This document shows, one piece after another, positions 37,058 through 53,929 of a DNA stretch of 64,000 bases; the first letter of the stretch is position 1; every line of letters begins with the position of its first letter. The position numbers and the translations under genes were made by a program. Below the pieces are notes generated by a model. That model was not told the DNA's origin, searched no databases, and was given only the letters and a program-made list of their open reading frames with translations. Origin of the DNA: Cucumis sativus (taxonomy: Eukaryota; Streptophyta; Magnoliopsida; Cucurbitales; Cucurbitaceae); contig NC_026657.2 in the NCBI RefSeq assembly GCF_000004075.3, forward strand, positions 29,296,408 to 29,360,407, read 5' to 3'.

Positions 37058-39109
37058 ATGAACAAAAATCCCATGTTTTTCAATCTCTCAATTGTGGTGT
37101 CTCTGCTTCTAGTCTCAGTAGTCTCATCAGCTGCTTCTAAAGGTACTGATTTCATCTTCCATGGCTTCCAATCTGCAAATCTATCACTCGATGCTATGGC
37201 TGTTGTTACCTCAAATGGCCTCTTGAAACTGACCAACGAGACCAGGCAAAAAATTGGCCATGGGTTTTATCCTAATCCTGTAAATTTTGTCGATTTCTCT
37301 CATGGCGTTTCATCTTTCTCAACTACTTTTGTCTTTGCCATTATTTCTGAATACCCAAATCTAAGTGGCCATGGAATTGCCTTTGTGGTGGCTCCGACGA
37401 AAACTTTCCCCGGAGCTGAGCCAAGTCAGCATCTTGGCATTTTTAATGACAACAACAACGGTAACACAAACAACCATATTTTCGCTGTAGAACTCGATAC
37501 AATTCAGAATCTAGAGTTGAAAGATATAGATGCGAATCATGTTGGTATAGATATAAATGGGTTGATTTCTAAGAAAGCTGAAACTGCTGGGTTTTATCCT
37601 TCCAACAATGGGGAATTCAGAAATTTGAGTCTTATAAGTGGCCAACCAATGCAAGTTTGGATCGAATATGATGGTATCAACAAAGAGATCAATGTCACTT
37701 TGGCACCAATTAACATACCCAAACCCAAAATTCCACTTTTATCTTACGTCTGGGACCTTTCGTCCGTCATAAAAAACTCTTCCATGTTCGTCGGGTTTTC
37801 ATCCTCCACTGGCTCTGTTTCAACTTCTCATTATATTTTAGGTTGGAGTTTCAGATTAAACGGCCAAGCTCAAAGTCTTGACATTTCTCGTCTTCCAAAG
37901 CTGCCTCAGAAAAAACATAGATCCAAAGTTTTAACAATTGGGTTGCCTTTAATTTCTGGAGGGATTGCTTTATTGGTTATTTTATCCATTGTCCATGTTA
38001 TCAGAAGGAAGAGGAAGTTCGCCGAGCTGCTCGAAGATTGGGAGCTTGATTATGGGCCTCATAGGTTCAAATACAAAGACTTATACACAGCTACAAATGG
38101 ATTTAAAGAAAAAGAAATTCTGGGTTCTGGAGGATTTGGACGAGTCTACAAAGGTGCATTACCAAAATCAAAACTTGAAATAGCTGTAAAGAGGGTTTCT
38201 CATGAATCAAGACAAGGAATGAAAGAATTTGTAGCTGAGATAGTTAGTCTTGGGAGGCTTCGTCATAGAAACCTTGTACAACTTTTAGGCTACTGTAGAC
38301 GAAAAGGAGAGCTGCTTTTAGTATATGATTATATGCAAAATGGAAGCTTGGACAAGTACCTGTTTAACGAAACAAATCCAAGTTTGAACTGGAGCCAGAG
38401 ATTTCGAATCATAAAAGGAGTGGCTTCAGGGCTGCTTTACCTGCATGAAGAATGGGAGCAAACTGTTATTCACAGAGATGTAAAAGCCAGTAATGTCTTA
38501 CTAGACAATGAGTTAAATGGAAGATTAGGAGATTTCGGTTTGGCAAGACTGTATGATCACGGAACAGACCCTCAAACAACTCATATTGTAGGAACACTCG
38601 GATATTTGGCTCCAGAGCACACGAGATCCGGCAGGCCGACGACTCAAATGGATGTGTTTGCTTTTGGGGCATTTCTGCTGGAAGTAGCAACAGGAAAGAG
38701 GCCAATAGAGATTCGAGGGATGATGGAAGATGTAATATTGCTGGATTGGGTATTGTTATGTTGGATGAGAGGAGCCATTGTTGAGGCCAAAGATCCAAAG
38801 TTGGGAACAGAGTATGTGACAGAGGAGATGGAAATGGTTCTGAAACTTGGATTGTTGTGTTCACAATCTAACCCAATGGCGAGGCCAAGCATGAGGCAAA
38901 TTGTGCAGTACTTGGAAGGAGATGCTGTCATGCCAGAGATGGGTTCTATAGAAACGTTAGGTGGTGGTGGTGGATATGAAGGTTTTGATGATCTTGGCAT
39001 GTCGTATAATTCTTTTTTGGATAAAGCTATTGCATATTCTACTTCTTCACTTGAAAGAGGTTTTGCCCATTCTTCTGATGCGCAGTCTCTCCTGTCAGGT
39101 GGCCGTTGA
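37058..39109 (+). CDS. L-type lectin receptor-like kinase, clade IV-like, intronless
   Basis: Single exon, 683 residues from the ATG at 37058, chosen because it places a clean signal peptide (FFNLSIVVSLLLVSVVSSA) at the N-terminus. An in-frame ATG at 36962 would add 32 residues. The legume-lectin domain has VELDTIQNLELKDIDANHVGIDIN. One transmembrane helix lies near LTIGLPLISGGIALLVILS. The kinase has [30 protein letters not shown] and GDFGLARL, all intact. Compared with the two S.4-like genes to its left it lacks the intron before HRD and differs in the lectin domain (FYPNPVNF, WIEYDGINKEINVTLAP), which fits LecRK clade IV. It is convergent with delta-COP to its right. Confidence 0.92.
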   Translation: MNKNPMFFNLSIVVSLLLVSVVSSAASKGTDFIFHGFQSANLSLDAMAVVTSNGLLKLTNETRQKIGHGFYPNPVNFVDFSHGVSSFSTTFVFAIISEYPNLSGHGIAFVVAPTKTFPGAEPSQHLGIFNDNNNGNTNNHIFAVELDTIQNLELKDIDANHVGIDINGLISKKAETAGFYPSNNGEFRNLSLISGQPMQVWIEYDGINKEINVTLAPINIPKPKIPLLSYVWDLSSVIKNSSMFVGFSSSTGSVSTSHYILGWSFRLNGQAQSLDISRLPKLPQKKHRSKVLTIGLPLISGGIALLVILSIVHVIRRKRKFAELLEDWELDYGPHRFKYKDLYTATNGFKEKEILGSGGFGRVYKGALPKSKLEIAVKRVSHESRQGMKEFVAEIVSLGRLRHRNLVQLLGYCRRKGELLLVYDYMQNGSLDKYLFNETNPSLNWSQRFRIIKGVASGLLYLHEEWEQTVIHRDVKASNVLLDNELNGRLGDFGLARLYDHGTDPQTTHIVGTLGYLAPEHTRSGRPTTQMDVFAFGAFLLEVATGKRPIEIRGMMEDVILLDWVLLCWMRGAIVEAKDPKLGTEYVTEEMEMVLKLGLLCSQSNPMARPSMRQIVQYLEGDAVMPEMGSIETLGGGGGYEGFDDLGMSYNSFLDKAIAYSTSSLERGFAHSSDAQSLLSGGR

Positions 39110-39827
39110 ATGTAATATTGAAATTACTTCATTAATTTATAGCACAACTACATATCTACTCCATGTTAAATACATAATAATAGATATATCTACTCAAGTT
39201 TGTTTGCATTCCAACCATTTTCTCAATTTTCTGAGCATTCGTTTGTATGCTCATCAATTTCTCAACGTTAACAGTTAAGCTAATAACATGACTCTAATCA
39301 CTATCATAAAAACAACCACCGATCACTACCATAAAAACAACCACAACATTATAATCATTTACAATATTATAATACTGTCCACTTGGTAAAAATAGTTGTT
39401 CTCACCTGACTTTCACCGTATTTAATCAATGTTATAGTATATCACTTCAATACATTTATTTATATAATGACTCAAGTATATTATATCTGTTAATTATAAA
39501 TCTTCCAATATAATTTTTCAAGACATCAACCATTTAAAATACTTTCCAAAGAAGAAAAAACGGTTAAAGAAGATAATCGTAGTTGGCAAGAAGGAATATG
39601 AACCATAATTTGACGAGTGATTTACTAAGCAACATGATATTGCAATGTCCTCCGACTCTAACATCCTTTAAACAAAATTTAAAAAAAAGTGAATGAATCA
39701 TCATATGGCCGCTTTCAGTTCTGAATAAATTCCAAAGCAGTAAATATACAAGTAAAATTGCCCAAATCACTACAAATTTTCTCAATGCAAAAAGTCGGGA
39801 AAATTTTAATAAAAAAGACATCGCCAA
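39110..39827. other. Convergent 3' region between lectin kinase 3 and delta-COP
   Basis: Both neighbours end toward this spacer. It contains a short direct repeat of ACCACCGATCACTACCATAA-like text near 39295-39345 and AT-rich 3' flanks. Nothing else is recognised. Confidence 0.5.
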
Positions 39828-44801
<4,974 letters not shown>

Positions 44802-45072
44802 TTTCTTAAAGATATGAGAGGGCAAACCAACAATCACCGACTACAGATGAGAGAAGTTGTGTCTTCCGCACCTAGAAAAGAAATTTCGTTAGTCACACAC
44901 TTACTAGAAAAGAAAAAAAGGATTACCTCAAGAGCTTATTCTAAAAATGTTTGAATATTTAAAATGCTCTAACTCTTAATGTATACTCATGATATCTATT
45001 TAACTTCAGTTAGAACTACACTACGAAAAACCTTAGAGAACGGAAGGTTCTTGAGATCAGGCCGGAATCCGC

Positions 45073-45089
45073 GGGGGAGGGGGAGGGGG
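45073..45089 (+). repeat. G-run tract: three GGGGG runs separated by single A
   Basis: Three consecutive G5 runs with one-base spacers. It lies in the probable leader intron of delta-COP, so the delta-COP transcript carries the C-rich complement. It could form a G-quadruplex in DNA if runs are split; this is inference. Confidence 0.8.
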
Positions 45090-46257
45090 AAAGAAGAAAA
45101 GTAATGGATCTGAAGCTGGAACTCTAATTATTCCCACAAACTACTGTAACTATAAATTAACAACCAAAATGATTTAGCCGATCTAGAGACACGAATTACA
45201 GCAGATCCGAGTTCGCAAGCATATAATGTACGGAACATATGGTCAAACAAAGCTACGGAAATTGCATACAAACCCAGATCCATCTCACAAAATTAAAAGA
45301 AGAAACAAAGCAACACTAAATTTCAAGATTGATAGTGAGATAAACAAACAGCAGACAGAGAAAGAGAAACTCAAACCAGGGAGGATTTGCGTTATTGATA
45401 AGCTTGTTGACCGACAAGGGAGAGATCCAAATCGAAGAACGCCGAGGAAAGAGAGACTGATCTATTTAACTTCGAAATGAAATCGAGAAGCGCCGGTCGG
45501 CCGGAAGAAAGAATACGAACGAGCTCACGCCCAATTGCCTTCGTTTTAATAGTTCCCCTTTTCTTTCTCTCTTAAATTCTTGATTAAAAGCTAAATCCCA
45601 ATGAACAAAAGGAAATTCTTGTAATTTCAAACATTTTTTTAAAATCAAAACTTAAACCCTACGAACTTAAAAATAATTAAATAATTTTTTTATAAATAAA
45701 TAATTAAATTTCATCAAACGTCCAATTTAATTTACTAATATTGTTGTTGAGATAAATCAATGTTAGAATTTAACTGGTTGTAAATTTATAACCTTTTCTT
45801 ATAAAATAATTAGTTAAATTAATTTTAAACATGTATACGAAATATTAAACGAGAACTCAAGACATCGAATAAATTTTAATTTAAAATCAACGCCCAATAT
45901 TACGTACTAGTATTGTTGAGATGAATCAATGCGTGAAAAATTTGTAAATTTCTAACTTTTCCTTTTGAAATAATAAGTAATCAAATTAATTTCAAATATA
46001 TATCAAAGAACGACAATTCAAAATGTCAAATATAACGTCTAATATAATGTATTAATATTGTTGAGAATCAATGTGTATAATTTGTATATTTATTTTATTA
46101 TTTTGTTAATCACTCCAATTAGGTTGAAAATACATCAGAAAACCATAAGGTCGTTTCAATTACTTTGGAAAGTTTCATTTCATCGCAATCCTAATCTTTC
46201 TTTGGCATGAGATAGCGTCAAGTCCTTGCTTGTTTTCTTTCTTCTAGTCGACCAGGC

Positions 46258-46290
46258 CGTGCTTTCCACTTTCCACTTTCCACTTTCCAC
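46258..46290. repeat. CTTTCCA heptanucleotide tandem repeat
   Basis: Four consecutive near-perfect 7-bp CTTTCCA copies upstream of OHP1, about 440 bp before its ATG. No clear function. Confidence 0.85.
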
Positions 46291-46729
46291 GAAGAAAAAC
46301 CTATGGCGAAGTCCCCTCATCACATGAAGATGTTGCGGTGATAAATACTTTGGGTGGTGCAAACTTTTTCATTTCTAACACCATTGAGTTTTAAGGGTCT
46401 AATTCTGTAATTGCAAAACTACACTGCTTTAAATTACATTTAGATTCAATATTATCCTAAAACGAAGTTACAGAACAACCATATTTTTATTTGAAATAAG
46501 TTTGTAAAAATGTTTTATTTGTTTGAAGCTAAAAAGTCCCAGTTTTTACTAACAAAAAAGAGTGTCGCGTCATCTCCAAATCCTCAAGATCTAATAGGAC
46601 CAACCCTCCAGCCTAGCATTTAATTTTAAGGTGGAAAAAAGTAGTTACGGAAAGAAAATTTGAAGAGGGAAAGTTCTGATAACGTTACCGAAGCAGTGGT
46701 TGTGGTTGTGTTTGGAGCATTTCCAAATA

Positions 46730-47336
46730 ATGGCGTCCTCCTCTGTGATTTTATCTTCTCTTCCTCCGGCCAGAGCTCTGACTTGTAACCATCAAGACAG
46801 TCGCCACTGTCTCTTTCAAATTGGGTATTCCGTCCGTGCCAATAGCAGCAGGGCTCGTACCTCTTTCAGGATTCAGGCCGCCGCAAAGCCTCCGGCTGGA
46901 GTACGCTCTCTATCCTCTTCAAAATTGTGACCTTTTTTCCCATTACTGTTTCACCTGTTGAAAAAATGGTTTACATCTCAAAAGCTTGAAGAAATCCAGA
47001 ATAATACATTCATGGGGGCTTGTGAATTACCTTTTCATTTCTGTTTTGAAGGTTGAATTGCCAAAAGTAGAGCCGAAATTTCAAGCCCCGTTTCTTGGAT
47101 TCACTAAAACTGCTGAAATCTGGAATTCTAGAGCCTGCATGATAGGCCTTATTGGGATTTTCGTAGTGGAGCTGGTGAGGTTTTCTTTTCTTTTTAGTAT
47201 GAAGAAAACTTTCTATCTTGTACCTTTACTACCCATGTTTACGGGTTTTATCTGTCTGCTTTTTCAGATATTGAACAAGGGTATACTTCAGGTGATTGGA
47301 GTTGATGTTGGGAAAGGCCTGGATCTTCCTCTTTGA
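46730..47336 (+). CDS. OHP1: One-helix protein 1, light-harvesting-like thylakoid protein
   Basis: Three exons: 46730-46900, 47052-47174 and 47268-47336, all phase 0, 120 residues. A Ser/Arg-rich plastid transit peptide (about the first 45 residues) precedes the conserved mature part. That part begins VELPKVEPKFQAPFLGFTK and contains the chlorophyll-binding helix motif AEIWNSRACMIGLIGIFVVEL. The helix keeps the Glu and Asn ligands seen in LHC helix 1. The tail is GVDVGKGLDLPL. OHP1 forms a heterodimer with OHP2 that binds pigments and, with HCF244, supports photosystem II reaction-centre assembly. The in-frame upstream extension has no ATG. It converges on the TPR gene, with 235 bp between the stop codons. 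Confidence 0.95.
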
Positions 47337-47571
47337 TTCCCAGAAAAGTTTTAAACATCTTGAGATCTCCTTTGTGTCTTTTTATTGAAAAAAGAAAAAC
47401 GATGAAAATTGTAACTGTACCACACGACTTTCAACTGTATCAGAGAATTCTACAATCTTCAAGTTCTTGTACTTCATAAGTAATTTACATAACATTGTCA
47501 CCGTTCAAAATATGCCACTCTCTTGAGTTCTGTAATGATACCTAATAACCAGAACTCGAGAATATTGCAAA

Positions 47572-50355
47572 TTAAATAAGCCTACAGATTCGAGTATCAA
47601 TAACAGGCACCTTGGATGGAGGTTGTCCTATGTCTAGTACTTCTTCCAATGATATCCTGCCATTCCTCCAAGCACCTCTTACCCAGCTCCTCACTATCTG
47701 TGCTTCAGGCTTTCTATTCTTTTGGACGTCAAGAATCTCCGCATACGCTTCTACAGAAGTAATCAATGATATCAATGAATAATGATGCTCAGACCACCAC
47801 GTTTATGAAAGGTTAACATGCCTATTTTGCTATAACATGTGATTTTAGGAGAGAGTTTAACCATAATCAGGGTGCGATTTGATCAGTTCATCTGGGTTTC
47901 ATTTAACATTTAAGAGAGCAACCCAAAGCTATCCAACGTTTAACAACCACAACTCTCGCAATGAACATTTCGATCTCATGCAGTGATTTGTTTGTTATTT
48001 TTTCAAGCCTCGAGCTAAACGCTTAGAATGACTAAAATGCTTGATCAATACCTCCAGCTATTGCTGCTATGTCACATCTGTGCACCTTTGATTGTCCTCC
48101 CCTGTCTTAAAGAGAATAGGCTATTCAGTTGAAATTAATTGTTCTTTTTTTCAAAAAAGGATAAAGATGTAGCGTTGGATGGCAATACGATACCTTCTGG
48201 TGAAACTTTCATCAAGTCTATTGCTCTCCTGTAGAGTCCCTGTAAATGAATTTTTAAAGCAATCTGTTGAAATGTAACTAAAAAGAAATGCTTCTATACA
48301 CTATGAAGATTTGAATATGATCTGTAATTGAATTGCATAGGGCAAGTAGACAAAAACCAACACCCAGGATGTTGGGAAGAGAAATCAACACCTTCCACAC
48401 TGCACTAAAGGACCAATAATTTTTGCTTATATTTGAAGGGAGTTTATAACACGAGTGAGGCAGTGGTAAAATCCAACCTCCTGAATCAAAATTGAACTTG
48501 AATGCTCCTTCATTGCTTTGTGTCGAAACATGAGTGCTATGCAGGTTAAGATAACACCCACCTTCGGATGGTGAGATCCTGTACCATGTAAATGTTCCAA
48601 AAATTAGACACCCTCATACCCACTTGGAAAATAGCCAAACAATGCGAAATGAAAAAGAACAGAAACTTCAGTTGTATATATGTTGTAAAGTTTTGATTAT
48701 ATTGAGAATTCTAAATTGGCAACATCCATACCAAAATATTCTTCTGTTTTAGTTAACGCGTTTGTCAGTAAATCCTCGGCTTCAGAAAAATTCCTAGACA
48801 AAAAAGGAACAGAGTAAAGTTATGAACTTATGATTTATAATTACTACAATAAGGAATCTTATTGGGAATTTGCTCAACACACAAATCAAGAAGCTACCCC
48901 AAGTTCCCCTCAAGCTGCCCCAAAGCACAAGTCGCAGCCACTAAAACATCCATAGGAGACATATTACCACCAGCTAATGCACATTGCTCACTCGAATCTT
49001 TGACTTCTGATCCCACTTCAATTACTCTCTTGTACACCTCTTTTGCAGAGGAAAAGTTCTGTGAAGCCACTAAGAATTCTCCGTATGTAAAAGCAGCACT
49101 ACCTACGAATCAAAATATTAATAGGAAATCAACAAATTATCCCACATATATAGTTGAAGTACCTTACCAGCACATCTTTCAATAGTCTGAAATCCTTCAA
49201 ATAACGATTCAGCTGCAGATAGATAACCAACAGTTAACTTAGTAAAACTTCACAATAGAACAAGATGCTTAGAGAGAATACTAAAGGCCAAACACCTGCA
49301 CCAAGGTTATTTTGGACAAGCTCAACCAGCCCCTTCACAGCTTTTACACGAGCTCTCAGAACTTCAGAATCTCCATCATCAGCGAGTTCACTGGTTTCAA
49401 ATAGTTGTAAGCATTTATCCGCGATGGCGGATGAAGAATCATTCTACATATGAAGAATCATCGTCAGATAACATTGATCAATGTTAATTCGATACAACAT
49501 GAGCAATAATTACAACTTTACAAGGAAATTTACCAAGTCTAACTCGAGATGAAGTCCAGCAAGTGCTTCAAGAGCAGCCACTACACGAAAGACAATAAGA
49601 AATTACAGTCAAAACACTAGCCACCAATACTCAATTTGAACCGAGCTTAACTTGGCTAAAAGAACGAACTAAAACCCTAGGAAAGTTCACCTCTAATATC
49701 TAGAGAACAATGTGCTAAATCCTCAATTCGCTGAAGCTTATCTATAGCGTCATGAATGTCACCCCTGAAACAACCAAAATAGGACAGTTGTTTAGCCATA
49801 AGCCAATTTAATTACAACGTACATCTTAATGAAATGAATAAGAAAAGAATAAATGAAACACAATGAAAACCTTTCAGCAAGCAACGTAGACATAGCAAGC
49901 AACACCGCTCCCCTGGAGTTGTCGGCATCTTCGCCTTCACTCGACTGAGCAGAGAGACACTGCTCCAAAACCAGAAGACCTTGTGCGTACGACTCGCCTA
50001 GTTATCACATTAAGATTACAGACCAAAAATTTCATACCGATTTTTTACATAAAACAAACAAAACGAAAAACAACTTCTGTAGTAAGCATTAAAAACGAAA
50101 TGGTGAAATCAAATAAGAATATGGACCTGATCTCTGAGACCTAGCATGAGATAGACCGTAGTTGATCATCTGACGAGTGACCGGGCTAGCATTTGGGCGG
50201 TCCATTCCAACGTGAAGTAATCTCCATGGTGAAGCTAAACGTGAAGACGATGGAGAAGAAAGAAGAGAGAAACGAGAGCTGGAACCCAAACTCGCAGTTC
50301 GAACGGTGGCAGCGGTGGCGGTTTTTGACAGCTGAACGACGACGCGACGAATCAT
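47572..50355 (-). CDS. Tetratricopeptide-repeat protein, probably organelle-targeted
   Basis: Twelve exons on the minus strand: 50355-50127, 49997-49871, 49764-49691, 49580-49534, 49443-49296, 49212-49168, 49102-48898, 48793-48732, 48578-48478, 48239-48194, 48105-48052 and 47750-47572. They total 438 residues with consistent phases throughout. The basic, Ser/Ala-rich N-terminus (MIRRVVVQLSKTATAATVRTA) looks like a mitochondrial presequence. TPR-like helix pairs follow, such as GDIHDAIDKLQRIEDLA, FLVASQNFSSAKEVYKRVI and NFSEAEDLLTNALTKTEEYFG before HHPKVGVILTCIALMFR. TPRs serve as protein-interaction scaffolds; no enzymatic domain is seen and the partner is unknown. The upstream open extension lacks an ATG. 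The 48105 splice acceptor was chosen because only it keeps the frame open. Confidence 0.85.
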
Positions 50356-51349
50356 AGCTTCCAGAGAAACGGCCAAAGCGAGAGAGTGAGAGAGCGCTTG
50401 AAATCAAAGCTACAGGAAAAGTTTGAAAAAAATTTCTTGATTTTTCTTTATTCATTTTAATATTTTTTTAGAATTAGTTTTTTTTTTAACTATTAAAAAA
50501 TACAAACTATTGAATTACTTGTATTAGATGAAAATGTACTATTAAATTACTCGTATTATATGAAAATGTACTAAACAATTTATTAGACTAAGCTAAAACA
50601 ATACCGCACATCAGATAAGATAGTTTTGAAATGTTTATGAAATGTCAAACCTTGTATTTTAACTTTTAAAAGAATTGCGGTTACTTTTAACTAATGATGT
50701 AACTTAGAGTGCATTTAATTGACTTATTTTCTAAATTCAACACTTTTTCAAATACACTTGCGAGTCGTTGTGGCCTTGAGCTAAATATATAGTTTGAATA
50801 AAGAAATCCACTTATACAAAATATAAGCTCAACCTTTTAACTTGAATTAGTCCATTTTGAAACATTTTATAACCTTAAATTAGCACTTTGTCTTAACTGA
50901 AATTTGCAATCATCTTCAAAGCTTAGGGCATTAGAACATTTAAAACATCAACAACACAATACAAGGTCAGTCGAGTTTATTCAATTACGGTCTCCTCTCA
51001 CTTCCTTGATCACCTAATGAGTGTAAGAAACAAGGCTGCTATTAACTCAAAAGGAGGAAGCAACAATAGATTAAAATTGAGATAAAACGAAAAGCATGAA
51101 ATTCAAAACTTCAACATTCATCAAACTTAACTTTTTCTCTTTTTGAACAAGCCAAGCAATCGTTTTTTATGACAATAAGAGAATCTTCTTGTGTGGAAAT
51201 GAATTTTATGATCATATAATTTAAGCTTTAGGGAAAGAGCATATTTCAATGAGGAAGTCTAGCAAAGTGAAGCGTCATTTGAGTTGGGATCAAGTTGGAT
51301 CTTTTTTGAAAAGTTGGAAAGTGTGTTGTAGTGATCTATCAAAGCAAAC

Positions 51350-51352
<3 letters not shown>

Positions 51353-51384
<32 letters not shown>
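51353..51384. repeat. (GA)n microsatellite
   Basis: About 16 uninterrupted GA dinucleotides about 200 bp upstream of the thaumatin-like ATG. It may also act as a GAGA-type promoter element, but this is not shown. Confidence 0.95.
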
Positions 51385-51387
<3 letters not shown>

Positions 51388-51404
51388 CTCCAATTTGAAG
51401 GAAT

Positions 51405-51422
51405 GGATATATCCCTTTATAG
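51405..51422 (+). promoter_or_regulatory. Candidate TATA box of the thaumatin-like gene
   Basis: GGATATATCCCTTTATAG lies about 155 bp upstream of the ATG at 51578, at a plausible distance for a TATA box plus leader. The assignment rests on motif and position only. Confidence 0.4.
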
Positions 51423-51577
51423 TGAAAGTGAAAGTAGGAGTATAAACTTGGGGAAAATCTAGAGCAATGGAGCCTTTAAATTATAGCTCTCTTCCCAAAT
51501 CTGTCATTCAAAATCAGACCACAAAATAGATGTTCGGAAGTTTCATTATCACCATTTGCAAGCCTAAGTTTCAGATC

Positions 51578-52385
51578 ATGATTTCCTATCTGTTCCTCAT
51601 CTTCTGTTTGGCAATCTCCATCTCACTTACAAGTAAATAAGCACCTCAAAACATTTCTTCCTTCAATACTTTCCTATTCACTTCATACTGAAGGTTTTTT
51701 TGTGCTTGCAGGTGGAGAACAGCTAATTTTAGTAAACAACTGTAATGAAAGTGTCTGGCCTGGAATACTCGGAAATTCAGGCCAAAATACACCAATGGAT
51801 GGTGGTTTTCATCTTGGCAGAGGCAAGCACGTAGTGGTTGAAGTGCCAAAGAAATGGTCAGGGAGGATTTGGGGAAGACAAGGCTGTTCTTTTAGCCATG
51901 AAGGCAAAGGCTCGTGTGATACAGGAGATTGTTCGGGACGATTACATTGTAGAGGCACTGCTGGTGTTCCTCCAGCAACTATTGTTGAAGTAACTCTGGG
52001 ATCATCTATGTCACCCTTGCACTATTATGATGTTAGCTTGGTAGATGGCTTCAACTTGCCTCTTTCAATGAAGCCAATTGGGGGTGGAATTGGCTGTGGC
52101 ATTGCATCTTGTGATATTGATGTGAACATTTTTTGTCCATCAAAATTGGAGGTGAAGAAGAATGGAAAAGTGGTGGGGTGCAAGAGTGCCTGCTTAGCCA
52201 TGCAATCAGCCAAGTACTGCTGCACAGGAAAGTATGCAAACCCCAAAACCTGCAGGCCTACGCTATTTGCTCATTTATTCAAAGCCATGTGCCCCAAGGC
52301 TTACACCTATGCTTTTGACGACCCTTCCAGCCTCCGTAAATGCAAGGTTTCACGTTACGCCATCACTTTCTGCCCTGCCATGTGA
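51578..52385 (+). CDS. Thaumatin-like protein (PR-5 family)
   Basis: Two exons, 51578-51632 and 51712-52385, giving 242 residues. Exon 1 encodes only the signal peptide ([18 protein letters not shown]); the intron after it is a common PR-5 layout. The mature part begins with the family-typical [17 protein letters not shown] and carries the signature [16 protein letters not shown]. It has exactly 16 Cys, matching the eight disulfides of the large thaumatin-like proteins. The start is the first ATG and gives a clean secretion signal. The protein is expected to be secreted, with beta-glucan binding and antifungal or stress roles typical of the family. No transmembrane or kinase extension follows. 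Confidence 0.92.
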
Positions 52386-53659
52386 GGACGATTCCAGTTG
52401 CTGCATGAAGAAGAAGTCTACTATGACAGTACAAAAATAATGTCTTCTTGCAGAATTAGAAGCTCTCGTGGTTTATTCAACCATCTTTTTATCTTATTTT
52501 TGTTAGTAACTCAGAGAAATAGAGTCCAATAAGCATATTTTAAGATTTTTGCATTCTATGTCAGTATTAGTATCATGTTACACAATTTAATTAGTACATC
52601 TCTAGTTACATTACAAGTTTAGTCATTAGTCTTTTATGTTTGTATTTATTTGTTCTCATGATTTTAAAAAGTGCTAATAGAGGTCCTTGACCTATTTGAT
52701 ATATTTTGAAATTAATAGACCTAGTAGAAACTAAATAGGGACCTAAAGAGCAATGTCCTAATAGATACTTTTAAAAGCTCAAAACACTTTAGACAAAAAC
52801 TTCAATGTGAATGAACTAAACTTAAAAATAAATGAAATGGAAAAAACTTGTAATTAAATCTCTTCTCTAACGACAACTTGTTTACCAAAATTCTAAGTAC
52901 TGCTTTGAGCATCCCATTCTGACTTTCCCTTGCAATATCAATTTTCCTAGGAAAGTGTTTGACCTAATGAACACATCATGTTTATAACTTACCTTAGTTT
53001 TGTAATGCTCCCTCAAGATTAGCTGGATTAACAGCTTTCAACAAATCTATAAAACAGCACCAAGCAATTTTCAACAAAGAAATTTGCTTTCATCTTGATA
53101 TCACTTTGTTATCATTTCTAATTCAACAAAATAGAAATAGAGTGTCAGTAACTACAATTTAGCTTTAGAGTTCATAAAGCAAAGGAAGAAATTTCCCCTG
53201 ATTACCAGCACAAGTGCCTTCTCCTAACCAAAGTTTACCATATACCCCAAAAGAACCAAGGGAAAACAATTAGCATTGCCCATATTAGTTAACTCAACAC
53301 TAAAAACCAACAAATTTAGGCTAACAAATTCATTCCCAATAACTTGATAGCCTTTTCGAGAGTATAAATAAACTACATTCCTTCGTGAAAGTTACTTTCC
53401 TAATCCGCTGGTGTAACTTCAACCTCATCACATGAATTAATCCCTTCAGTGGATTGATCCAGTCCACACCCTTGATCCTCCTCACTTTAAACCCACAATC
53501 TATTCCAAAAAAAATAACAAAATACATATCCAAGCAACAAAATCCCAAATACAAAATATTGCGTAAATTCAAAGCAAGACTAGCTAATCCGTACATGTAG
53601 AGAGAAAAAAAAACATTATAATGCATTGCTGAACTTGTAGTTAACTGTAATAACAAATT

Positions 53660-53803
53660 TTGTACCGATTGTTTGTTTTGGGAAGAAGTACTTCTCATAT
53701 TCTCCAACCCGCATTGCTTAAACTTCCCTTTGATCTCTCGAATCCAATTGAATCTTCCGTCCACATATTCATTGCCAAACTCAGTGAGCTTGTCGACGTG
53801 CCA
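53660..53803 (-). other. Unassigned coding-like stretch (minus strand)
   Basis: From about 53803 leftward one frame is open and reads VDKLTEFGNEYVDGRFNWIR and then EIKGKFKQCGLENMRSTSSQ, before a possible GT donor near 53665. Composition is balanced, unlike the AT-driven random frames nearby. There is no ATG in this frame at its start and no recognised domain. It may be part of a short gene or a remnant. It sits about 100 bp from two site-II motifs. Confidence 0.2.
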
Positions 53804-53897
53804 TCAAATGGGGAAAGGAAGAAGTAAATGCGCTAAAACGAGGGAGAAGAATCGACATGTCGAATTCTTAAATGGATTGGATTCGGCTCGGCTATGA

Positions 53898-53929
53898 AGC
53901 CCATTATATAACTAAATCTTGAAGGCCCA
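53898..53929. promoter_or_regulatory. Two site-II-type (TGGGCY) motifs
   Basis: AGCCCA at 53898-53903 and GGCCCA at 53924-53929 are the complements of TGGGCT and TGGGCC. These TCP-bound elements are typical of promoters of housekeeping and cell-cycle genes. They lie between the unassigned minus-strand stretch and the RING gene leader, as in a shared divergent promoter. Confidence 0.4.

Larger units (their letters stand above)
44802..46729. other. Delta-COP leader region and divergent spacer to OHP1
   Basis: The left part holds the probable non-coding exons of delta-COP. A TTTTCTAG acceptor lies at about 44872, and a leader exon at about 45500-45390 ends in CCCTG|GTTTGAG on the minus strand. 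The right part, about 45500-46700, is spacer shared by two divergent housekeeping promoters. It contains a CTTTCCA tandem repeat at about 46258-46290. No further coding sequence was recognised. Confidence 0.5.
50356..51577. other. Divergent spacer between TPR gene and thaumatin-like gene
   Basis: AT-rich promoter region for both genes. It contains the (GA)n microsatellite listed separately and no recognisable coding sequence. Confidence 0.6.
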
